Shown here piece by piece: positions 1-8,415 of a stretch of 64,000 nt of DNA. The position numbers and the translations under genes were made by a program. The notes below the pieces were generated by a model, which saw nothing but the letters and a program-made list of their open reading frames with translations, made no database searches and had not been told where the DNA came from. Positions within the stretch are counted from its first letter, which is position 1. Every line of letters starts with the position of its first letter. This stretch comes from Azorinus chamasolen (lineage: Eukaryota > Mollusca > Bivalvia > Cardiida > Solecurtidae), in assembly GCA_963576725.1 (NCBI GenBank), contig OY755237.1:56953805-57017804 (forward strand), in the 5' to 3' direction.

Positions 1-22
1 TTATTCTTTACTAGAATTTCAG

Positions 23-105
23 TTAACCCTTTCCCTCACGTGTTTTCAGGCATTTGCAAACCGAGTAGACCCAACTTTTACTCATAATATGCGAACATGA
101 TAGAC
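23..105 (-). mobile_element. T1 MITE fragment
   Basis: Starts TTAACCCTTTCCCTCACGTG and runs into half a T1 hairpin arm (GCAAACCGAGTAGACCC), then decays. The short side comes first, so it is reversed. Confidence 0.6.
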
Positions 106-160
106 CCAGATTAGACAGTTGCTTTAGAAACCATCTTATTTTATGTGCTTATCTGTATAA

Positions 161-196
161 CAGAGCTACAGATAAAGGTGCACACCCAAATACAGT
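161..196 (+). repeat. S1 repeat, terminal fragment
   Basis: CAGAGCTACAGATAAAGG is the outer end of the S1 family (compare 10578-10775 and 34203-34397). The hairpin body is absent. Confidence 0.45.
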
Positions 197-262
197 AGAA
201 AATGTTGTCAGTAAAGACACAGCGATGCCCCCGTGGTGGCGCTTGCTTAGCTGCACGTAAAC

Positions 263-570
263 TTCCTAAGTCATTTGACCTTGACCTTGGGCTTGCGGGC
301 AGCATGGGCTGGGTGCGTAATGAAAGTATGGATGGTGATTAATGTGTATATGCAAGTCCATGCCAATAGCTATTATAAGACGATGAAAAAACTAACAACC
401 AACTGCATATAAAATTCCTAAGTCATTTGACCTTGACCTTAGGCTTCCGAGCAGCCTGGGTTGGGTGCGCAATGAAAGTAAGGATGGTGTTTTATGTTTA
501 TATGCAATTCCATGGCAATAGCTATACTGTTGTTAGGGAGACAGGCATGAAAAAACTGTGACAACCACCT
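263..570 (+). repeat. Two-copy tandem repeat, 152-bp unit
   Basis: TTCCTAAGTCATTTGACCTT recurs at 263 and 415. The following bases (AGCCTGGG..GGGTGCGnAATGAAAGTA and ATGCAA..CCATGnCAATAGCTAT) match through the second unit. No coding potential is seen. Confidence 0.65.
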
Positions 571-660
571 GCATCAGATGTAAGATTACACCATTGTCAC
601 CAATCTCCCTAGACACCTATTGCATTCTTCTCAACACTTATCCATGCCCTGGCATACATT

Positions 661-1123
661 TTAACCCTTTCATTGTTTTACGTTCACAGTAAACCCCCTC
701 TAAACCGGACGTTAAATTTAGTACAAATATCGGTCTTGGAGAAAGGTGGCAGCTTAATGCAGGGTGAAAGTAATGCAGAAAGCTCCTAGAGGAGTTTTCT
801 GCATGACTTTCACCCTGCATTAAGCTGCCACCTGCCGAAACGTATCTAAATTCTGTTCTACTAGAACTCCGGTTTAGAGGGGTTTTACGTTCATTCCAAG
901 TTTCAATTCCTACTGAATATTCATGAACAGAGTAGTTAAAATGAAATATGGAAGCTGGAATATTGTAGCCATGGTAGAAAGTAAACAAACTATCTTCCAA
1001 ATTCAATTAGCAAACAGAGCCGGCCCTGATCAGACGGCTCCTACAGGAGCCGTCTGATCTGGGTCTACTCTTTTTGCAAACGCGTGAAAACACGTATATA
1101 ATAATGAAAGAAAGCATTATTAA
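661..1123 (+). mobile_element. T1a MITE split by a P1 insertion
   Basis: TTAACCCTTTC at 661, then 15 bases, then a P1 element, then the T1a long flank from about 891 (CCTACTGAATATTCATGAAC). The hairpin GAGCCGGCCCTGATCAGACGG/CCGTCTGATCTGGGTC lies at 1018-1080. The right end is decayed but a TTAA sits at 1120. Confidence 0.75.
686..890 (+). mobile_element. P1 MITE nested in T1a
   Basis: Ends CAGTAAACCCCCTCTAAACC and CCGGTTTAGAGGGGTTTTAC surround a long palindrome: GGTGGCAGCTTAATGCAGGG, apex CTCCTAGAGGAG, and the complementary arm. The outer bases of the P1 ends and the TA duplication are degraded. Confidence 0.8.
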
Positions 1124-1124
1124 A

Positions 1125-1180
1125 ACAGTTTGGATCCAGATAAGGCGTCGAGTAGCTCTGAGACTCATTACAACAACCCA
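1125..1180 (+). mobile_element. T3 hairpin fragment
   Basis: ACAGTTTGGATCCAGATAAGGCG resembles one T3 arm; the other arm is nearly unrecognisable. Confidence 0.4.
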
Positions 1181-1479
1181 GTCTGCTCAACACTCGGTCG
1201 GTATAGTTTCTTAGAAGCGGGAGCGAATAATCAGAAAAAAGTCAAAATTGGACTAGATCCAAAATTGCGCAGATATTTTATTTTTTATTTTTTTACACGT
1301 CAAGGTTAGGGTTAAATGTGTGTTGCGCGTCTCCGAGAAAGCAATTACCAAGTAAAGTATTAATAGCATCGGCACATGATGTACTTTGTGCAGTAATTGT
1401 ATACACGTACGTAAACAATAGATGACCTATTGTAATTGTTACTGTTGAATGGTATGTTGTTGCTTTTTTGTTTGAATTT
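1181..1479. other. No recognised feature
   Basis: AT-rich sequence with short reading frames only; no repeat family or splice-bounded exon recognised. Confidence 0.5.
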
Positions 1480-1686
1480 TTAACCCTTTCCTTTAAACGC
1501 CTACGCAAACAGAGTAGACCAAGATCAGACGGCTCCAGTAGGGGGCCGTTTGATCAGGGTCTGCTCTGTTTGCTTATGGGATGATATAGGTCTGATTTTA
1601 CAGTCCTGAGTACATACATGTATGATAATATAAAACATTCATTATGACATTATTTCGAACATTAATTTTCAACAGGGAAAGGGTTT
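1480..1686 (-). mobile_element. T1b MITE, reversed
   Basis: TTAACCCTTTCCTTTAAACG at 1480, then hairpin GCAAACAGAGTAGACC/GGTCTGCTCTGTTTGC, then the reversed T1b flank (GATCTGATTTTACAG..TTCAACAGGGAAAGGG). The right TTAA has mutated to TTTA. Confidence 0.8.
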
Positions 1687-1878
1687 ACGCCTGTATTTTC
1701 TTAGATTGTTAGTTGACACATAGGACAAGCGTCCCACATGTTAAGCGTTAAGCGAGAAAAACCCACGGATTTCTATTTCTAAAGTCTAATTAAGATTCGA
1801 AAGGGAATGATCATATTGACTATTGTTTGGCAATATGCAGAAAGAAACGATGGAGAACGAAAAGCGGACAGAACGAGG

Positions 1879-1888
1879 TTGTGTGTGG

Positions 1889-1923
<35 letters not shown>

Positions 1924-1931
1924 AGAGAGTT
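1879..1931 (+). repeat. (GT)n microsatellite
   Basis: Mostly uninterrupted GT dinucleotides grading into (GC)4 and GTGAGAGAG. Confidence 0.95.
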
Positions 1932-2238
1932 CGTAAGTAATTCATAATGACGATTTGCAAGCTGCAAGTATTGGTCTGTTTCTTTGGTGACATACTAAAT
2001 TGTGCAATAAGTATTGTCATTACAAGAGATTATTGTAAAACATGTATTCTTCCCATGTTAGTCAATATTAATAATAGTAATAATTTTGACCTTGACATTT
2101 AGATGGCACTCATAAGCTGAAGCTTCAGGAAACAAGTAAGCAGTCCAAATATGAAGTTTTTACTTCCGAATAGTTTATATATACATGTAGTTTTAGATAC
2201 TTTGCATTTACTACCATATGACTACCATATATGCCATA

Positions 2239-2488
2239 TTAACCCTTTCCCTGTTCTTTATTTAGGCCAAATTTCAATACCTACTGAATATTCATTAACA
2301 AAATAGTTATAAAGAAATATGGAAGATGGAACATTGTAGACATGTTAGAAAGCAAAGAAACATATCTATCAAATTATATTAGCAAACAGAGCAGACCCTG
2401 ACCAGACGGCTCCTCTAGGAGCCGTCTGATCTGGGTCTACTCTGTTTGCAAATCCGTGAAAACACGTTTATATGAGGGAAAGGGTTAA
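2239..2488 (+). mobile_element. T1a MITE, full length
   Basis: 250 bp between TTAA at 2239-2242 and TTAA at 2485-2488. Ends are CCCTTTCCCTGTTC and ATGAGGGAAAGGG. The long flank is the T1a type (ACCTACTGAATATTCATTAAC..GGAACATTGTAG). The 68-bp hairpin is at 2382-2449 with apex GGCTCCTCTAGGAGCC. A good reference copy. Confidence 0.92.
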
Positions 2489-2683
2489 TCTATATACCAA
2501 GGGCAAATAAAAACATAGGCATAACTAATAATTTATATGTACCTATCAGAACTGCATGAAATACGAGTACTGTATAACATTTCTATGCTTCATACACATT
2601 CTGGTGTGTCATTGTCATTCATAAAAAGGCAGATCTTGGCAGGTTGGGTGTGCACCCGCAGCTCCTAGCTACTAGTTTGTCAT

Positions 2684-3385
2684 CTAAAAGTCTAAAACTG
2701 TGTGGTACTGCTCAAAGCAACCAGTGCAGTCCAGGTTTGTCCTCACATGTGATGCAGCTTGTCTTGACCTATTGCCGTATCCCATGCCTAGAGCACACCC
2801 TACATCGAGCCTGGGGCTTACTCCAGGTCACAGTGACTTGCAGAGTGCCCATAAAGTAGCGTCCTGTAAGACGCAATGTGATGGGGTTGGTTGTGTGAAG
2901 ACGTTTGGCATCGATGTTTCCAGATTCGAAGATCAGTGAAGGGACCAACGTCTCCTGGAATGCCTGAAATGACTTCTTGTGCTCATAATGGCCTTCTTGT
3001 AGAGAAGATATGCATTGAGCAAAGAAATTTGCAGCATGTGAATAGGAACGGTTTGTACCATTTACTGGTCTTTATTGCTGCTGGGTAAGGCTTGATCATT
3101 GAGCAATTGCTGGGTAAGGCTTGATCATTGAGCAATTGCTGGGTAAGGCTTGATCATTGAGCAATTGCTGGGTAAGGCTTGATCATTGAGCAATTGGCAC
3201 GCGTGTGTTCACAGTCTCGTCTCTGCGTGGTACTTGCTGTGTTTCTTCAAGGTGCATAGTAGTGAGAACACTAACAGTTTTCTCGTCTTGGAACCTAATG
3301 CATAGCGAGGAGTCAGATCTGTAGGCCTTAATCTCATTGGCTGGTAATAAAAATTGTAATAATAATACATGATTAGGACAATTTT
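2684..3385 (-). pseudogene. piggyBac-type transposase relic (C-terminal part)
   Basis: Read on the minus strand, three frames together recover the order of motifs at the end of piggyBac (PGBD, DDE_Tnp_1_7) transposases. First comes RFQDEKTVSVLTTMH (about 3310-3230), matching the family's W-x-D-K-R-x-V-x-x-L-S-T strand. Then MIKPYPAAIKTSKWYK (about 3110-3050), then QISLLNAYLLYKK (about 3030-2990), GHYEHKKSFQAFQETLV, and finally the cysteine-rich tail with RCRVCSRHG, ITCEDKPGLH and GCFEQYHT before a stop at 2684. At least three frameshifts and a TAG break it, and the segment between the first and second motifs is replaced by a minisatellite. The N-terminal catalytic part is not in the window. 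It is a dead copy. It is notable because a piggyBac enzyme is what TTAA-flanked MITEs with CCCTTT ends would require. The family call rests on motif order recognised by eye. Confidence 0.62.
3080..3195 (+). repeat. 29-bp minisatellite, four perfect copies
   Basis: GCTGGGTAAGGCTTGATCAT... repeats at 3080, 3109, 3138 and 3167 with no differences. The unit is transposase coding sequence (it includes the NDQ/IKPYPA stretch in reverse), so the array arose inside the dead gene. 29 is not a multiple of three, so frame rotates in each copy. Confidence 0.95.
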
Positions 3386-3471
3386 GCATGACTTTCACTC
3401 TGCATTAAGTAACCATCTGCCTAAAGTATGCAAATTCTTCTCTATTCTAATTCCGGTTTAGAGCGGTTTTT
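3385..3471 (+). mobile_element. P1 MITE, right half
   Basis: TGCATGACTTTCACTCTGCATTAAG..AACCATCTGCC..CCGGTTTAGAGCGGTTTTTA: one palindrome arm and the right end. The left half is missing. Confidence 0.6.
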
Positions 3472-3665
3472 ATTATAGATCCAGATCACACAGCCCCTGT
3501 ATAAACCGTCTGATCTGGGTATGCACTATTTGCCTATAAATAAAATAGGCCCGATTCTACAGATTCTGTCATGGCTAAACATGCTGTGTTCATATGACAT
3601 TATAAAAGTTCATCTGAATAATATATATGTCGCGACTTCTTGTATAAATGGTTATGCGGTTTATA
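3472..3665 (-). mobile_element. T1b MITE, truncated, reversed
   Basis: Hairpin remnant GATCCAGATCACACAG/CCGTCTGATCTGGGTATGC followed by reversed T1b flank (GATTCTACAGATTCTGTCATGG..TGTGTTCATATGACATTATAA). Ends are lost. Confidence 0.55.
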
Positions 3666-4127
3666 TGAATTTCAGTAGGATTTTGTGATCGTTTATTGAT
3701 CCAAAATAATTTGGTCTACACCTTCAAATACTGACCTCAAAACCAAAAGGGGTCATCTATTCATAATGTACAACCTCCCTGCTAAATTTTAGGACTAGGT
3801 AAAAAGGTTGACACGTTATTGATCTACATGTATAGTCATTTGGTCAACCAACGGACAGACAGGTGAACAAGCTGACAAGTGCAGAGCAGTACACTTTTGA
3901 AAGGACATAATCAATTTATAATTTATCAATATCTTTTCCAGATTGATCAAACATAAATAACATCCTGCAATACTGGTAAATGTCAATATGTTGACCAAAT
4001 CTTGAAATACCTACCATATTTATCCACAATATATATCCGACATCTAATCTCGCCTCTTCACATGTCTGTACAAATAAGTCTGTTCTGCACCATTCTGATA
4101 ACTTAAAATTTACCCAGAGGTTCATAT
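3666..4127. other. Unassigned; old dispersed repeat likely
   Basis: Contains CAAAAGGGGTCATCTATTCA..CAACCTCCCTGCTAAATTTTAGG and an ACGGACAGACAGG stretch, a style common in molluscan dispersed repeats. No second copy is in the window and no exon is supported. Confidence 0.35.
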
Positions 4128-4240
4128 AAGATGCTTAAATTGTTCAAACATTTTCAAGAATATCTTCGAGACGATTCTAAAGAGTGGTTACAACATAGTG
4201 TTTGGTGGAGAAATAACGATTATAGTACATGCACTTGAGT
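4128..4240 (+). repeat. S1 repeat, left arm deleted
   Basis: AGATGCTTAAATT..TTTTCAAGAATATCTTCGAGACGATTCTAAAGAGTGGTTACAAC..TTTGGTGGAGAAAT: apex and right arm of S1 without the left arm. Confidence 0.55.
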
Positions 4241-4279
4241 ACATGTATATGTTGCACTGCTTTAATAACGCTATACCTT

Positions 4280-4461
4280 ATGGTTTATGCCAGAAATAAT
4301 GACAGCATGAATATTAAGCATAAAATGGTATATTGACACAGGAAAATTTTGCCACGTTTGAAACTATAGAATTTCATAAGCAAACAGAGCAGACCCTGTA
4401 GGAGCCATCTGATCTGGGACTTCTCTGTTTGCAACGGCATGTTTATGGAGTAAAGGGTTAA
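4280..4461 (+). mobile_element. T1b MITE, hairpin partly deleted
   Basis: T1b flank (AGAAATAATGACAGCATGAATATT..GACACAGGAAAATTTTG) then GCAAACAGAGCAGACCCTGTAGGAGCC with the left hairpin arm shortened, and the right end ATGGAGTAAAGGGTTAA at 4445-4461. A further T1/T3-like arm follows at 4468-4520. Confidence 0.65.
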
Positions 4462-4565
4462 CAGAAATAGATTGTCAAATAGAGTAGATCCTGATTGAAC
4501 TGCTCCTTCCGAGTCTTCACAATTCGCCCCAAGTTTGTCTAACTGAATGCTAACTATTATACTTG

Positions 4566-4800
4566 CCCCCTTTACTCCACAAATATTCATGTAGGAAACA
4601 ATGAATATTTATTTGCTCCTACATGAATATTTATTTGCTGAATTTTTATGATGGAACATGACCACAATTTTTGGTATTCGCAGAATTGTAGAATTCGATA
4701 TATGTAAAATCATAAGCAAACAGCAGACCCTGATCAAATACGGATAGCTACTACAGTTGTCTGGTTTGGGAATTCTCTTCTGCAACGGTGAGATTAATGA
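4566..4800 (+). mobile_element. T1b MITE, decayed
   Basis: CCCTTTACTCCACAAATATTCATGTAGG at the left; a local duplication of GAATATTTATTTGCT; hairpin AGCAAACAGCAGACCCTGATC with mutated right arm. No right TTAA. Confidence 0.55.
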
Positions 4801-4931
4801 TTTATATACGGTAAAGCATATATTTGGCCTAGGCTAGAAGTCTCCAAAAACTTGTCAAGACTCGTCAAAGATTCTCAAACATGTTTGCTTTTCGGTTCCC
4901 AGTCTCAGAAAAACAATCAAGCATGTTCAAG

Positions 4932-5030
4932 CCTTTAAATGCTGATTTTTCAAAGAGGAATCGTCCGTTATTGTGTATTGAGGATTTTGAATGACGAACA
5001 GTGCAGACTCTGATCAGATGACTCCTCCAT
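4932..5030 (+). mobile_element. T4 MITE fragment
   Basis: CTTTAAATGCTGATTTTTCAAAG at the left and GACGAACAGTGCAGACTCTGATCAG as the left hairpin arm, then loss of similarity. Confidence 0.45.
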
Positions 5031-5123
5031 ACTACAAATGCCAGAACATATACACCCGTTTTCAATATTCAAAACGTTAATCATTGGTCAGCAACAGTAC
5101 ATACCTATAATTGCCTTATCAAA

Positions 5124-5327
5124 TACTGTAAAACCCTTCTAAACCGGAATCCAAGTAGAGAATAATTTATACTTTTAGGCAGGTGGTTGCTCAATGCAGG
5201 GTGAAAGTCATGCAGAAAGTTCCTAGGAGCTTACTGCATGACTTTCAACCTGCATTAAGCTTCCACCTGTCTCCAAGACCGATATTCATACAGAATTTAA
5301 TGTCCGGTTCAGATGGGTTCTACTGTA
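5124..5327 (+). mobile_element. P1 MITE
   Basis: TACTGTAAAACCCTTCTAAACCGG at the left, GGTTCTACTGTA at the right, and a central palindrome GCAGGTGGTTGCTCAATGC / GCATTAAGCTTCCACCTG with apex TTCCTAGGAG. Confidence 0.85.
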
Positions 5328-5360
5328 GTTTGTCTGCCTCTCATCTGCATCCAGAAAGTT

Positions 5361-5525
5361 TGTTTCACACTCACATAATGTCTTTATCAAGACATGCAAG
5401 AGAGTATTAGACTTGTTTCACACTCAAATAATTCTTTTTCAAGACATGCAAGAGAGTATTAGATTTCTGTTTCACACTCAAATAATGTCTTTGTCAAAAC
5501 ATTCTATGAAAGTAAGAGAGTATTG
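5361..5525 (+). repeat. Tandem repeat, about 54 bp x 3
   Basis: TGTTTCACACTCA(A/C)ATAATG recurs at 5361, 5414 and 5468, each followed by TCAAGACATGCAAGAGAGTATT or a variant. Confidence 0.85.
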
Positions 5526-5530
5526 GACCA

Positions 5531-5670
5531 ATAGATAAAGGTGCGAATTGTCTTTTCTCCATCAAACTCTATGCTGTGACCACTCTTTAGAATCTTCTCA
5601 ATAATGATAATTCTACAGAGTGGTCACAACAGAGGGTTTGCTGGAGAAATGAAACGTCTTCTCTTGAAAC
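5531..5670 (+). repeat. S1 repeat
   Basis: AGATAAAGGTGCGAATT..TTTCTCCATCAAACTCTATGCTGTGACCACTCTTTAGAATC and the complementary GATAATTCTACAGAGTGGTCACAAC..GGTTTGCTGGAGAAATG. Confidence 0.7.
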
Positions 5671-5714
5671 TTATATGGGCCTCTTGGGTACACTTCGAAA
5701 TCTGTAAATAGCAT

Positions 5715-5876
5715 TACAGTAAAACACCTCTAAACCACAATTCAAGCAGAGAAGACTTTAGATACGTTTAGGCAGGTGGCTGCTGAACAACTTTTACCCA
5801 GCATTAAGCTGCCACCGGTCTCCAAGACCGATATTTATACTAAATTTAATGTCCAGTATAGAGGGGTTTTACTGCA
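5715..5876 (+). mobile_element. P1 MITE with collapsed palindrome
   Basis: TACAGTAAAACACCTCTAAACC to GAGGGGTTTTACTGCA; the palindrome tip is deleted (GCTGCTGAACAACTTTTACCC). The left TA is intact; the right TA has changed to CA. Confidence 0.8.
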
Positions 5877-6262
5877 TTTTCTTTGGACGAAATGTGCTTA
5901 GCAGGCTAAAAATGTGAATTTTTGGGTTTTTAAAGCAGAGAATGGGCTTGGAGACTTTAATAAACAACAAAGTCGCATTATATTTCATATTAAAGCTGGG
6001 TATATTTATTGCTCACTGTTGTATAAATACACATAACCTATGAGCAAAACCAAATTAAAATAAGAGAACAGAAAACAGAAAAGTACAGTAAAGACACTAC
6101 ACACCTAGAACACATGAACCACCACACTGGAGCAGCTCACAACTGCAGCAATAGCGCTGTACACACAGGCCGTGCCATCACATAAACCGCCATCAACTGA
6201 CTGCAAAACATGCAGACCCTCGTCAGACACCACCTCTCAGACAAAACAGTTCCATTGGATAA
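5877..6262. other. No recognised feature
   Basis: Non-coding, no family recognised. The stretch 6090-6230 is slightly GC-richer but has no splice-bounded frame. Confidence 0.4.
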
Positions 6263-6470
6263 TTAAACCTTACAATGCTGAATTTTCAAATGGATTATTC
6301 CAAAATTCAATAAGGTCAACCTTATGGTGAATATTTTGGAATTTTTTTAAGTGTGACATAACAAACAGTGCAGATCCTGGTGAGAGGGCTCCTCTAGGAG
6401 CCCTCTCATCTGGGTCTGCCCTGTTTGCAAAGGACATTAGTGACTGATGTTCTGCACTGTAAGAGTTTAA
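6263..6470 (+). mobile_element. T4 MITE, full length
   Basis: 208 bp from TTAA (6263) to TTAA (6467). The hairpin at 6361-6428 reads ACAAACAGTGCAGATCC..GGTGAGAGGGCTCC TCTA GGAGCCCTCTCATC..GTCTGCCCTGTTTGC. The stem is intermediate between T1 (GCTCC apex, CAGACC) and T3 (TGAGA), linking the two families. Confidence 0.82.
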
Positions 6471-6570
6471 CCTTTAGTATGGCAATATTGTGATTACCTT
6501 TGCAAACTGTTTGGATCCCGGTGAGACAGCAAGTCTTTCAGTGTCTCACCAGAATCCAGTGCATTTGATA
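6467..6570 (-). mobile_element. T3 MITE sharing TTAA with the T4 copy
   Basis: TTAACCTTTAGTATGGC..TTACCTTTGCAAACTGTTTGGATCCCGGTGAGAC/GTCTCACCAGAATCCAG. Only the side nearest the T4 element is recognisable. Confidence 0.55.
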
Positions 6571-6598
6571 TTTTGATTTGTCTTTGAATAAACACAAG

Positions 6599-6773
6599 TA
6601 CAGTAAAACCTCTCTACTTTCCGGCAGGTGGCTGCTTAATTCTGGGTGAAAATCATGCAGAAAGCTCATAGGAGCTTTCTGCATGACTTTCACCCTGCAT
6701 TAAGCAGCCACCTGTCTCCCAGACGAATATTTATACTAAAACTGAACATCCAGTATAGAGATGTTTTACTGTA
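6599..6773 (+). mobile_element. P1 MITE, well preserved
   Basis: TA-CAGTAAAACCTCTCTACTT..GATGTTTTACTG-TA; near-perfect palindrome GGCAGGTGGCTGCTTAATTC..AGCTCATAGGAGCT..GCATTAAGCAGCCACCTG. TA duplicated at 6599 and 6772. Confidence 0.92.
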
Positions 6774-7387
6774 CATGTAGGATACATTTTCTACCAACAC
6801 AATTACAGGCTAAAGGTAAAGTACTGCTGTTAAGTGATAAACAGTGAACACCCAACTCAGCTGCATCTATAATAAAGTGGTCTGTCAGGATCTACCATGC
6901 TTTCAATGTTCTGAAGGTTGTTTTACTCATGGCCCAACTCGTGTGCATTCTATAGACTACAAGCTATGTTGTACCTAAAATTCTATGTACCCTTTGATTT
7001 AGACATATTAGATCAAAGTTCCCGATAAGAGGTATTTTTCAACCCATCTCTCAGCCAAACACTAACCCATCTATCTTATTTTTCATTCAAATTCTACCTT
7101 GTAACGACCCATTAGAATCACCTTCCGAAGACAGGTGCATCTGTCACAGGACAGACTATGGAGTGTATCTGTCACAGGACAGACTATGGAAGACAAATTA
7201 GAATCACCTTAAATACCAGTTTTCAGACAGATAAACTTGGGCAAATAGTGCAGACCAATATCAAACGGATCATTCTGGAGCAGTGTGATCAAGATCTTCA
7301 ATATTTGCCACTAGGTCAATTTTAAGTTAAAAATGGCGCCAACTCAGCTTATTCACTAATAGACAGGTGAAAATGGGTGACTGAATA
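6774..7387. other. Mostly unassigned; small tandem repeat and a decayed T1 arm
   Basis: CTGTCACAGGACAGACTATG is duplicated at 7141 and 7169 (28-bp unit). GCAAATAGTGCAGACC..GGATCA at 7240-7310 looks like a decayed T1 hairpin. Nothing coding. Confidence 0.45.
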
Positions 7388-7618
7388 TTAACCCTTTCCT
7401 CCATAAATACGCCTTTCTACGCCTCTGTAACAAGTCACTTCTTGAAACAATTGTGATAAATAGAGCATTTGCTCCTATAGGAGCAAATGCTCTATTTATC
7501 ACAATGGTTTCAAACTACAAAATTCTAAAATTTTCCTTTTCTCTAGCTAAATGCTCCTTTTCGGTAGATTTATTCAAAGAGGTTGGATCTAAAAATAGCC
7601 TATGAGGTAATGGGTTAA
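7388..7618 (-). mobile_element. T2 MITE, full length
   Basis: 231 bp, TTAA to TTAA, ends AACCCTTTCCTCCATAAATACG and CATTACCTCATAGGC. The central palindrome GATAAATAGAGCATTTGCTCC TATA GGAGC.. continues outward to ATTGTGATAAAT/ATTTATCACAAT and GAAAC. Confidence 0.93.
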
Positions 7619-7948
7619 GGAGTGGTAAGATTTATTGGTAATCAGGGTATGCCTCTGATCTGGAACCTTGTTAGATAATAACAATACTGATGGTATCAAA
7701 TCTAAACTCTCCTAGCTACAAGATTCACTTTGCTGTAGTTAAAATTCATGTAATCACTTTTTGCCAAGGGGACAAGTCTTTAAGTCCTTATTATACACAT
7801 AAATTGTACAATAAGACCTGAAACATTGACTTTTCCATACATTACCCTGACATTTAACTTTGTTTTCTGTACTCGGAATCAAAGTTCACCACAGCCATCA
7901 GATTCAATCTGACAAACTTTTATCAGAGGTCCAGATACAATACATACA
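7619..7948. other. No recognised feature
   Basis: AT-rich, no family or exon recognised. Confidence 0.4.
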
Positions 7949-8103
7949 GTAAAACATTTTCAAAAATAGCTCCATATGTTCTCCACCAAACCGTATGTAG
8001 TAAACACTAGTTGGAAAAGTCTCTTCAGGACGATTCTACAGAATGGTCACAACATAGCGTTTGGTAAAGAAATGTGCATTCCAGTACATGTATTTGAATA
8101 CTC
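7949..8103 (+). repeat. S1 repeat, decayed left arm
   Basis: ACATTTTCAAAAATAGCTCC..TTCTCCACCAAACC then CTTCAGGACGATTCTACAGAATGGTCACAAC..TTTGGTAAAGAAATG. Confidence 0.6.
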
Positions 8104-8168
8104 AGGATTATTTTTTTACTCTGGTTTATTGTCTTTGGGGCATTACACCACATTCATTGTTTCTGCAC

Positions 8169-8400
8169 TTAACCCTTTCCTCCATAGGCTATTTTTAGAT
8201 CCAACACCTTTGAATAAATCTACTGAAAAGCAGCATTTACTAGAGAAAAGGAAAAGTTTAGAATTGTGTAGTATTGAAACCATTATGGTAAATAGAGCAT
8301 TTGCTCCTATTGAGCAAATGCTGTATTTATCACAATGGTTTCAAAAAAGTTACTTTTACAGAGGCGTAGAAAGGCGTAACTATGGAGGAAAGGGTTTTAA
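8169..8400 (+). mobile_element. T2 MITE, full length
   Basis: TTAACCCTTTCCTCCATAGGC to GGAGGAAAGGGTTTTAA; inner hairpin AAATAGAGCATTTGCTCCTATTGAGCAAATGC. It lies wholly inside a 145-codon open frame (7976-8413) that is therefore not a gene. Confidence 0.9.
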
Positions 8401-8415
8401 TTTTAATAAATAACA

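Noticed and set aside
263..450. TGACCTTGACCTT as a nuclear-receptor DR1 site
   Set aside because: It is duplicated within a 152-bp tandem repeat, and the same phrase occurs in dispersed repeat 5; likely repeat sequence, not a regulatory site.
1809..2020. Frames with runs of Thr-His
   Set aside because: Translation of the (GT)n microsatellite.
3080..3195. Possible CRISPR-like array (29-bp repeats)
   Set aside because: Repeats are contiguous without spacers, in a eukaryotic context.
3195..3390. 71-codon minus frame as an independent gene
   Set aside because: It continues in motif order into the transposase relic and is part of it.
7976..8413. 145-codon plus-strand open frame
   Set aside because: It runs through an S1 repeat and a complete T2 MITE; the sequence is non-coding repeat.
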